Made by a program: the position numbers and the translations under genes. Shown here piece after piece: positions 55,398 through 64,000 of a DNA stretch of 64,000 nucleotides; position 1 is the first letter of the stretch, and each line of letters begins with the position of its first letter. Under the pieces are notes generated by a model that saw nothing but the letters and a program-made list of their open reading frames with translations, was not told where the DNA came from and did not search any database. The stretch lies in contig JAGFBZ010001541.1 in NCBI GenBank assembly GCA_018398805.1, forward strand, positions 1 through 64,000. Direction: 5' to 3'. This stretch comes from Hirundichthys speculiger (taxonomy: Eukaryota > Chordata > Actinopteri > Beloniformes > Exocoetidae).

Positions 55398-56677
55398 GTC
55401 TGTACTGGTAGATTCATACTTGACTGCAGTTGCTAGAAGATAAAGTCATGTCAACAAGGGCTGCGACTGCTCGACTTTTGCTTGAAAAACGGACCTCAAT
55501 GATCCCCTTCAGCGTGTGCTCTCTTTTATCGTTTCTCTCCACCATAAAAGAGTGAAATGATCACTTAAATGTTTCTCTCCTCAAATCATCTGCTGTCCAT
55601 CAGTGTTTTCCCCAGCAGATGCTGCTTTCGCATCCTGTCACATGAATTAATGAGTGCCCATCTTGTCCTGCGTGATGTTCTCCTCAGCAGGTGCAGTTTG
55701 ACTTGTTAGGCCGACATGAATAATAGAAGCTGACGAACATGAGTCTCTATCAAGAGAAAAGCAGAAACCAGCAACACACTTGAGCCTGACTTTCCTTCAG
55801 TCAGTGGTATGAAATATGCAATAATCAGCCGTTAAACATTTGTAAATACAGTAATGAGCAGGTAAAAATATTGGCATGCGAGCCAAGTAAAGTAATGATC
55901 TGGCCTGGGATGGACACACTAAACACTGAGGCAGCCTGGAGCTTAGAGCCCTGAACAAAGCATCTGTGTTATGTACGTATGTTTTGCCTTCGTTGAGGGT
56001 AATTAAAAGCTAATGCGCAGCAGAATCGACTCCGTGCACTCCCTGCAATTAGCAGTCATCTATAAAAAGAAAGACGCGTGCTTCCATTTTTTACGCCGTT
56101 GCTTAATTATGATAGATTTTCATTCTCATTCTCCTTCGTTTAGCCCTCACTTTTTTCTCCTCCCCTCTTTATCTTTCCTGTAATGAAAACATAACTATCT
56201 GAGTCATTTTTAATCGCTCGTGTTACGACTGAATTTGATCAAAAGGAAGTTTTCAGCTTACTCCAGCAGCTTGATTTAAGACTGTTTTCTTTTCCTTCTT
56301 CATCATTATCGCTTTAACTTATTAGGGCTCATTGGTTTCATCATGGAGACGCAGAGAGACAAATGGTGTAAAATGTGAGGATTATTTTTTTCCTCTGACA
56401 CGGCTGCACAGAGTCGACGGCGTGTGTTATCTACAAATTAAATGTGCTGTTCGCTGAAGAATGATGTTGAGATCATTCACCCTCATGTGATGCATTGACT
56501 ATCGTGGGAGCTTTTTTTTTTCTCGCTTAAAAACAGTTTTGCCTCAAAGTCACACATTTAATTTATTGAAATAGGATTTGAAAACTGCAAAAGTAAAAAC
56601 CTCATGTTGAGTTTGACTCGCTGCCATTCACTCTGGATTTTCCACCAACTTTGACCTGCGTTCGGATGTATTATTAC
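55398..56677. other. Apparently unique intergenic DNA
   Basis: No repeat or exon recognised. The part at about 55890-56090, with GGTAATTAAAAGCTAATGCG, looks like possible conserved non-coding DNA rich in homeodomain-type words. Confidence 0.35.
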
Positions 56678-57835
56678 TAGGGCTGGGCTGCGATAATAAC
56701 GCAATTAACGCGTTATTATCGCGTTAACGCATTAATTTATTAACGCCGACATTAATTTTATCTCGCATTAACACATGTTGCTCACATGCTTTTGTTTTGA
56801 AAAGTCTATTACTGGCTGCTGCGGAACCGGAAAACAATTGGCAGGTAAACATAAGGAAAAGCTAAAACAGACATGGAGAACGGTAAAAATCCATGAACTT
56901 TACAGTTCGGGTAGCAACTCAGGTAGCAATATTAACAATTATGTCTAAAAAAAAAATTCTAGACTGTAACAAAACGTTCGCGTCATTCCTCCATGTTCCA
57001 TCAGATCTGCTCCATGTGTTCACTGTCCTGCTGTTCTCTACCTGGTTACTGCAGTGCAGCTCCATCTAGTGGCACAGATGTGTAATGACAACAGAAAGTC
57101 CAGTCCTCGATTATAAAACAAATTCAGTTCTGTGGCCCATTTTTTTCATTTTGTATTTTTGATCCAAGTCTAAAATTGAAATATAAAAAGAACAAGCATT
57201 TTTTCGTTTTTTTTTTGTTAGATTAAAAAACGAAAAACATAATAAAATGTCACTTTTTAATTCTTTTTTTTTAAATTGACAATTGAAAATGGAAAGAATG
57301 AATGATACACAGATTGGTAAAGTTCCTGAACTTTAACATGGACATTTTCATTTTAAAGTTCTCCCAGAGGAGGATTCAACAGAAACAAGGTTATTTGTAA
57401 CAACTGACAAGTTGAACTCCCCGTTAAAAGTTTCTGCTGTTACCTCAGAAATGACCTGTTTTAATGTTCTGATTGTGCTGAGCCAAAATCATTTTGTTGG
57501 ATTTTGTTTGTAGACTTTTTAAAATTTTTTATAAAAACAGGATGACATTAATGCCCTGGCAGTGGCAATAAGCTTTATTTTATTTGAATTTTTTTTTTTA
57601 AATGTTATTTACACTAAATATGTGTTACTGGCTAGTGCTAATGTTAAAAGTGTTTGAACAACAAATGTTATGGCACTTTAGTTCATATGGCAGCAGAACA
57701 TTTAAATAAAAGTGACCTTTACACTACTTTTGAATTCATTATTTGATTTTGCGTATACAATGCGATTAATCGTGATTAATTAGGGAAATTATGCGATTAA
57801 TCGCGATTAAAATGTTTAATCGTTGCCCAGCCCTA
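56678..57835. mobile_element. DNA transposon of the GGGCTGGGC family
   Basis: The ends TAGGGCTGGGC and GCCCAGCCCTA are inverted repeats. The subterminal sequence is rich in ATTAACGCG and CGATTAATCG words. It is 1158 bp with no coding sequence. The flanks do not show a clear duplication. A left-end fragment of the same family is at 29294-29428. hAT affiliation is likely but unproved. Confidence 0.65.
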
Positions 57836-58734
57836 ATAATAATTAAACATAAGAATTATTTTTGTGGTGGTTTGACAGCTAAAGCTAATATCTGCACCAA
57901 GCACAAAACACAGCTCCACATCGTCTGTTCACATATGTGCATTTTTGCTCTCCAGACCTATAACACAGTCCAGATAATCCTGAGCTGTTCAAAAATGAGG
58001 GTCCAGAGATGGACAGATGCAGAACATACTTAAGCTGTTCAGGAAATCTGAAGGAGTTTGAGGGCATAAAGAGGAAGGGAACACACCTCAGCTGGATACC
58101 CATGAAGTCTGTACCATCAGTCACCACTATTTGACATGAGCACATGGACAAGGTTCACTATGGCAGCCCTCTGTTGTGCACTACGACATGGAGCCCCTTA
58201 ACTTTATGTTAAACTTTGGCATCTTTGGCATCTCTGGGGGCTCAGAGGCATCACGAACCGACCGTCCCATAGCTCTTTTTTTACTTTTGCACGCTGTTTG
58301 TACGGCGCAGCGTGCAGTTAGTTCTCCACAGGAAATCATGGTCTGTATGTCACCAGGAGAGCTGGCCACCTGAGCACTGACCAGCTTCAACTTTGGTGGC
58401 CAGCTGCATGATGGGACGCACTATGCAAGGTAGACTGATCAAATGCATCAAAGAAAATCCTCCCAGAGGTTGCGCACTTTCCTGATTTTCTGCATACTGC
58501 TTGTATGCCTCCTACTCTTTAGCATTTAAAGAGGGGGTTGCAGGTTCTGGACTGGCATCCCTGCAGTCATTATTTTTTCCTAATAGTGACATAAATGTGA
58601 CAATCATGCTGTTGAACACCTTAAAGCAACATAAAGTACTTTTTTCCTTATAAATTATTGTGTTAAATGTCACTTTATGGTACCGTGTAGCACATCAACA
58701 GTGGTTAGCATCGAACATCCCACCGAGCTTGAAT
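57836..58734. other. Unassigned intergenic DNA
   Basis: No gene or recognised repeat. Short frames on both strands at 58170-58390 are mutual shadows. Confidence 0.4.
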
Positions 58735-59410
58735 GGACATCGTGGCAGAAGGGACTAAGAGACCCAAGACAGGAATAATGGCAGAAGTCAGGAAGACAAC
58801 GATAGAAGCGTGTCAGAGGAAAAGATTGAGGACATCTTCATTCTGAGGACACTGAAGAATGACTCAGGTGACTTCAGTCGTCCTGGTGAGCTTCTACGGG
58901 TGGGCGACTGAGAGCATCGAGCTGTAAAATCCTAATGGATGTGCTTATATAGTACTCTCTAGACGCCATCAAGGCAATTTACATTGGCCTCTCATTGACC
59001 CACTCACACCAGTGGGTGGCTGCTGCCAGGCTTCAGTGTCTTGCACAAGGACACTTTGACATGTGGAGCCAGGATTGAACCACCAGCCCTACAGTGACTG
59101 GAAGAGCTGGTCTACCAGCTGAGCTACAGCCACCCCTGTACTGCAGTCTGGTCTGGAAACTGCTGAGTCGATGACGCCAAGGCACGGCAGCGGGTGGTGA
59201 AAACCGCCCAACACATCACAGGGACCCTGCCATCGAGGATGTCCAGAGGAAACGCTGTCTTCATGGAGCTCTCGACAGTCTGAAGGACTCCCCCCACCCT
59301 GCCTGTGGACTGTTTAACCTCCTGCCCTCCGAGAGGCACTTCAGGAGCCTCCAGACTGGATCTAACAGATTCAGGGAGAGCTTTTTCCTTTCTCAGCTCT
59401 GCCCTCCATT
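58735..59410 (+). pseudogene. LINE ORF2 C-terminal pseudogene with nested SINE
   Basis: VSFYGWATESIEL at about 58879-58917 breaks off and the ORF resumes after a SINE (58920-59136) with RVVKTAQHITG at about 59190. It continues through FNLLPSERHFRSLQ and GSNRFRESFF to about 59390. This order is typical of fish LINE proteins just before their stop. Frameshifts are present. Confidence 0.7.
58920..59136 (-). mobile_element. tRNA-derived SINE nested in the LINE
   Basis: The minus-strand A box TAGCTCAGCTGG is the complement of 59116-59127. The B box region GGTTCAATCC is the complement of about 59072-59081. It is the same family as 52770-53030. Confidence 0.8.
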
Positions 59411-59599
59411 ATTCCTTTTTCTTTTGCCTTAATGAAAATTTAAAGGATGAATTAACGCACAGTGACTTATCTGTGTCTTTTGATGAACTGATGAACTTCA
59501 GGCCTGAAGGCTGCCAAGACTCCTAATGAGGGCTCAAACCCACCGATTTAACCTCATGAACGAGACATTACTCAGGTTCTCCTATAAATACCATCACCT

Positions 59600-59951
59600 T
59601 AAGGAGGTTTTAATAGGACTAAAGCTCTGTCATTACTGCCACATCGCCCCTGGGACTGTCCAGATCTGCTTCCAATCCACCATCCAGATCTGAAGGTCTA
59701 GCGATGGAGAAATACATGATGGAATCTCTGGCTTCAGGAATAACTTCCTTCCTCATCTTCGCCACTTGGAGTGGGATTTTTTTTTGTTGAGAAAGAGGAT
59801 AAGACACTTTGACCCTGTATTGATTATCGGGGCCTGAATGCCATCAGTGAAGAGCAAATACCCTTTGCCTCTTTTGATTTCTGCTTTTGAGTCTTTGCAG
59901 GGTGCAGGGCTGGCTCTACCCAGTTTGGTGCCCTAGGCGAGATTACACCCG

Positions 59952-59988
<37 letters not shown>

Positions 59989-61300
59989 AGCCAACAACAG
60001 TTACTTTGAACTAAACTTGTCTTTTACTCTTGTCTTCCACTTGACATCATGATCCGGACCGACACGTCACGTGCTCACACATAATTTAAGAACATGTTAA
60101 GAACACAGAAAACACTAAGTGAGGGCGCCAGTGGGCATAGAAAATTATTATTTTATTATTATTTTCCCTCAAGGCCAAGGGGGACTGGCAGCGTGGCGGC
60201 GCCCCTCCAGCAGATGTCGCCCTAGGCAGCCGCCTATATCGCCTGTGCCAAGAGCTGGCCCTGGGTGCAGGTTTAATCTATATTCAGCGAACTGGATCAA
60301 TGTAACGCTTACCACCTGGTTCTAACCAAGGAAGGAGACAAATGGAAGACACAACTCAGCCACTTTGAGTATCTGGTTACGACGTTTCCTCTGGAGCTCG
60401 GTAAATAAAGTCCTCCTGGATTTCCTTAATGCAGATGAAGATGGAAGAATGAAAATGGCTCCCAGCGAATCACAGGATGGTTACAACAGTTCCTTGGATT
60501 TACAAATGTAGCAGCCAGCAGCACCATCCTCAGTACGAGAATGATGGGGCGTTGGGTTGGTTTTGTTGACTACCATGAAGGTTTACCTGAGTGCTGATCC
60601 GTTTAACAAATCATTAGGTCAACTAATTCTATTCAATATAAGCTGGTTTATTCCTGTGCCAAAAAAAACTGTAACCCAGGGACTTTCATGAAGTGAAAAC
60701 AATGAATACTTTACTTATGAACTTATATAAGAACATTTTAACCCAGCGGTGCGCAAACTGTGGTATGCGTACCATACACATACACATCTCGTCCTGAGAT
60801 GTTCCCTCCTCCCCGACAGTCACTCACCATCCAACCCAAAACGACGAACTGGATCATACTAGGCCAATGACTATAAAGAACAGAACAGACTTGGGATCAG
60901 TTATCCTTGACTGACGTTTCTGATCTGTATTTAAATGACTATGTATTTAAATATAGTTCACATGAATTATGTTTATCATCCTGGCTGGAAGGCTCAAAGT
61001 TTCCATTCATCATCCGGACTGATCACAAGAATTTATCACACATCCAATCAACTTAATCAACTTATGGCCTAACTTCCATCAAGCCAGGTGGATCCTGTTG
61101 TTTTTTTTCTGTTTTGTAGATTCAATTCTAACATCTTGTACAGACTTGGTTCCCATGACCAAGAACCAGATGCTTTCACTTGTACTTTTTCCTCACCTCA
61201 AGAAAGACTACATTGTTCCCTCCACCCTCCTAGCCAGCCTGTCTTGGAACATTGGGGACACTGTTGCCCATCCTCACAGGTGAGGGTCCTATCTAGAGGT
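59600..61300 (+). pseudogene. Ty3/Gypsy pol relic (RT-RNase H)
   Basis: Discontinuous plus-strand pieces of a Ty3/Gypsy polyprotein: LPPHRPWDCPDLL near 59637, then IDYRGLNAIS at 59819. RT core words (NAYHLV, GDKWKT, HFEYLV) are at about 60310-60380. The RNase H segment WLEGSKFPFIIRTDHKNL is at about 60982-61035, followed by ARWIL and the start of the connection region. Many stops and frameshifts are present, the catalytic RT block is missing, and a MITE (59905-60263) interrupts it. No LTRs are visible. Confidence 0.7.
59905..60263. mobile_element. hAT MITE with poly(C) tract
   Basis: The ends CAGGGCTGGCTCT and AGAGCTGGCCCTG are imperfect inverted repeats. GCCCTAGGCG on the left pairs with CGCCCTAGGC on the right. 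GGGTGCAG lies on both sides, a plausible 8-bp duplication overlapping the ends. It contains a 34-bp C run at 59955-59988. Confidence 0.65.
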
Positions 61301-61448
61301 ATGACCCTACAGATGCTAGGTCAGAGGCTTTACAGTGGGCCAACTCATCATTGTTCTCCTGCAGCCCTGGAGGACTGGAAAGCCTCCCATTGGATAATCA
61401 CTGCATGGATGATTACGTTTCAGCTGGAAAACAAGTTATTTAACCCAA

Positions 61449-61466
61449 GGGTTAGGGTTAGGGTTC
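61449..61466 (+). repeat. Telomeric micro-array
   Basis: Two to three TTAGGG units preceded by AACCCAAGGG, just upstream of the Tc1 relic. Confidence 0.7.
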
Positions 61467-61499
61467 TCATTTCTTGAACATCTTTTCCACAACCACAGG

Positions 61500-62195
61500 A
61501 TGCGTCTTCCCACATGGTTGTTTATCTGTTTCAAAAGGGTCAAATTATTGGCATCAAGCAAAGAAAACATCTAAGGAGATTGCTGAAACTACTAAAATCA
61601 GGTTAACTGTCCAACACATTAGTTTTATTAAAAACTGGAAGGATGGTGGGGAACTATCGTCTTTGAGGAAAAAACATGGTCAGAAAAAAATCTTGAATGA
61701 TCGTGATCGTGAACAGTAGAACTCATGGCTCCGTTTAATAGTAAAAGTAAAAGCATTTGCAGACGCACAGTGAGAAGGGAACTCAAGGGGTTGGGACTGA
61801 ACAGCTGTGTAGCTTTAAGTAAACCACTAATCAGTGAGGCTACCTGGAAAAATGGGCTTTAATTTACTAGGGAGCATAAAGATTGGACTCTGGAGCAATT
61901 GAAGAAGGTCATGTGGTCTGAGGAGTCCAGATTGACCCTGTTCCAGAGTGATGGGAGCATCAGGGTAAGAAGAGAGGCAGATGAAGTGATGCTCCCATCA
62001 TGCCTAGCGCCTACTGTACCAGCCTGTGGGGGCAGTGTTCTGATCTGGGGTTGCTGCAGTTGGTCAGTTCTAGGTTCAGCAATGTTATGAGGTCAGCTGA
62101 CCATCTGAATATACTAAATGACCAGATTTTTTCTTCCCTGATGACACATTCATATTCCAAGAGGACAATGCCAGGATTCATTGGGTTCAAATTGA
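61500..62195 (+). pseudogene. Tc1-like transposase pseudogene
   Basis: Pieces in order: an HTH region (HQAKKTSKEIAETTKI, then SFIKNWKDGG) at about 61550-61640, KDWTLEQLKKVMWSEESRLT and LFQSDG at about 61880-61950, RREADEVM then GGSVLIWGC at about 61970-62060, RSADHLNILNDQ at about 62090-62125, and FQEDNARIHW at about 62150-62180. The first catalytic Asp position reads Glu (WSEES where WSDES is usual). Several stops occur and the C-terminus is missing. Confidence 0.8.
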
Positions 62196-62214
62196 CCCTT
62201 TGGTAAGCAACGCC

Positions 62215-62655
62215 CCCTCCCTAGTTACTATTGCTAGGTCGGACCATCTTGCTGCTCCTGTATTAAGGACTATGTTAATTACCTCAAACTCAAAAAGTTA
62301 TGGATGGATTTTGATTAAATTTTCAGGAGATGTCATAAATGTGAAAAGGAAGAACTGATTTCATTTTGGTGTGATCCGGAAGAAATCCTGGATTCTGGAT
62401 CACTTTCAAATTTTCGATAACATTGCGGTCAATAGAGGCAAAAATTTTGTTTCTCAATATCTCAGTTAATTATTGCCCAAAACTCATGAAATTTGACTCG
62501 GGGATTTACAATGGGAACCTCTATCAAATTTCAAAAGCTGATTCAGATCTGATCCAGAACGTGGATTTTATCGCAATCTGTAAATCACTATATGGGGGAA
62601 TTGTTGCGCTTGGCGGAGGTCTGCGCTCTCAGAGTGCTTTTCTAGTTCACTATAT
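62215..62655 (+). repeat. Dispersed repeat, second copy
   Basis: Same family as 12696-12960: AAAAGTTATGGATGGATTTT, GTGAAAAGGAAGAACTGATT, then GGAGGTCTGCGCTCTCAGAG and TGCTTTTCTAGTT. This copy is longer in its middle part. Confidence 0.65.
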
Positions 62656-62719
62656 TTCGATGTGAATCATCAGTGTTAATATTATACTAGAATAACGCCA
62701 TGGTGAAACATTGCTGCTG

Positions 62720-63065
62720 TAAAAGTAATATGATTTAGCGGCAGGGAGGGTGATGAGTTAGGGTGATCTGTTAGCATTAGCTCTGGTCCAGTGTCTATGA
62801 CTTCTCCACTATGGACCAGAGCTTGCTAGCCACCTATAAGCCTGCCTCGTTGTCTAGCAATATATATGGCCTTGGATATATATTTTGTTAGGTATAAGGT
62901 GAGGCTAGTGATGTTAACGTGTTTACTAATTATATTAATACAATGCTGCGACTGTCTCATGTTAACATAGCTCTGGTGTGGGACAGACCTATGGACCAGA
63001 GCTAATGCTAACGGAGAGATGTTTTCACTCGTCACCCTCCCTGCTGTTAAATTATATTATTACTT
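62720..63065. mobile_element. Foldback MITE
   Basis: The outer arms (about 62722-62793 and 62992-63065) are inverted copies sharing GCAGGGAGGGTGA and GTTAGCATTAGCTCTGGTCC. The interior is AT-rich. No coding sequence, and the target duplication is unclear. Confidence 0.65.
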
Positions 63066-63180
63066 TACTAAACGGTGGTGTTGGGCCACACATGTGATCA
63101 CAGATACCGCATGGCTTTCCTGAGACAAAGGACAAAGGAAATCTTTTAAAAACTCAACCACCCAGCATGCCTGGCGGTTT

Positions 63181-63257
63181 CAGTTTCACACCTAGGTGTG
63201 AAACTGGACTATACTAGGTGTGAAACTGGACACACCTAGGTGTGAAACGTGACGTCA
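63181..63257. promoter_or_regulatory. T-box palindrome cluster with CRE
   Basis: Bases 63181-63206 form a perfect 26-bp palindrome whose core TTTCACACCTAGGTGTGAAA equals the palindromic Brachyury (T) site selected in vitro. A half site AGGTGTGAAA follows at 63217-63226. A second palindrome CACACCTAGGTGTG is at 63231-63244. A CRE, TGACGTCA, is at 63250-63257. The half sites arise from a short tandem duplication of CTAGGTGTGAAACTGGA. Binding is inferred from sequence only. Confidence 0.55.
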
Positions 63258-63819
63258 CATCATCTCTAACTGGCGGAGGAGCCCCACTTCCCAGCAGGGG
63301 TTCCTGGCAGAGGCGGACCACGTCCATCCGCTTAAATACCGGCTCCCTCCTCCCACACTCTCTCTGACCTCCACTACATAAAGGAAAGGTGCCCATCTCT
63401 GGCCTGCTCCAGCAAGGTAAATAGCCAAAGGCCTGTGTTTCCCCGGCGACATGTCTGCAGGAGATCCCTCTGGTTGTCTGACGACAATCACACACCTTGT
63501 CTGATCGTGACGCGCCACACGGAGTGAGCCGGGACATACAGAAAAAACGACGCGTAGGAATCACCCGCGCGCCTCGGACGCGTGAACGGCCTCAGACGAA
63601 CCGGGACGGATGCCCGGCTGTTGTCGCTGCCCAACGCCACATTCCTACGTTAACCACGCAGGAAGAGAAAGAAGAGGAGAGCCGCTTTTGCGACCACCTG
63701 TGGAGCGTAATTGATCAGCGGCGCTGTCACCATCCCAGCTTGATCAACCCCCCCAGGACTCTTCAACGCCACCGATCACTTCCGGAGTGATCCACGTAAG
63801 GGGGCCTTTGTGTCTGGGC
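63258..63819. other. CpG-rich stretch, promoter-like, no recognised gene
   Basis: Many CpGs, a TATA-like CTTAAATACC at about 63330 and donor-like AAGGTAAAT (63415) and CACGTAAGG (63793). A plus frame at 63497-63790 (97 codons, Arg-rich) and minus frames at 63214-63564 have no domain I recognise. It could be an LTR/leader of a retroelement or a CpG-rich promoter. Confidence 0.35.
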
Positions 63820-64000
63820 TAGAGATGCGCGGATGACGTATATTTTAACCCGCAACCGCTTCTTAAAATCTCTATCCGCCCGCTATCCATTTGCAGGAAC
63901 GTTTTTTCACCAATTTTCAAAACCGAACCGACCCGACATCTTTTTAATAATATGTAAAATATTTTTTCTATTATTATTATTTGAGTGCTTCAACCGCAAC
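63820..64000 (+). mobile_element. hAT element left end, cut by window edge
   Basis: TAGAGATGCGCGGATGACG then AACCCGCAACCGC is a familiar fish hAT terminus. The remainder lies outside the window. Confidence 0.6.

Overview
This window looks like gene-poor nuclear DNA from a teleost fish, probably a percomorph. The evidence is the repeat set: L2/Rex-type LINE 3' ends, tRNA-derived fish SINEs, many hAT elements with 8-bp target duplications, piggyBac, Tc1/Sleeping Beauty-like and mariner-like elements, a Ty3/Gypsy pol relic and a Penelope-like element. The vertebrate telomere motif TTAGGG also recurs. I found no host exon, rRNA gene or true tRNA gene. Every protein-like stretch I could identify belongs to a transposable element, and most are broken.

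Region by region. 0.5-4.7 kb: a 5'-truncated Penelope-like retroelement with reverse transcriptase and GIY-YIG endonuclease lies between two degenerate CCCTAA arrays, and the whole block is bracketed by a 73-bp direct repeat. 6.5-7.6 kb: a minisatellite with a 9-bp unit. 8.5 kb: a short head-to-head telomeric repeat. 12.3-14.3 kb: a hAT element containing a mariner-like element, which contains a LINE end. 16.3-20.3 kb: a piggyBac relic, then a hAT carrying a solo LTR. 23.6-27.2 kb: a LINE 3' UTR in which one segment has expanded into about 72 copies of a 37-bp unit. 29.3-31.1 kb: a LINE pseudogene with its own internal tandem expansion and a MITE. 32-35 kb: two inverted mariner-like copies, one split by a TTAA-flanked piggyBac-like element that holds an array of near-perfect hairpins. 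36-41 kb: a LINE, a Tc1/SB-like element and a BED-finger hAT. 43-55 kb: several more hAT and TTAA-flanked elements, two of which keep recognisable transposase exons, and an LTR. 58.7-62.7 kb: a LINE with a nested SINE, a Ty3/Gypsy pol relic with a nested MITE, and a Tc1 transposase pseudogene. 63.2 kb: a cluster of T-box palindromes beside a CRE, in front of a CpG-rich stretch.

Three themes stand out. First, telomere-like DNA appears at seven places, several of them inside transposons. Second, tandem arrays repeatedly arise from within transposon sequence: the LINE 3' UTR, the LINE ORF, a hAT transposase and the PLE linker. Third, the intervals free of recognisable repeats (about 9.5-12.3, 14.3-16.2, 21.5-23.6, 34.9-36.1, 46.0-47.4 and 55.4-56.7 kb) are candidates for unique, possibly regulatory DNA. 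Homology calls rest on remembered family motifs and not on searches.
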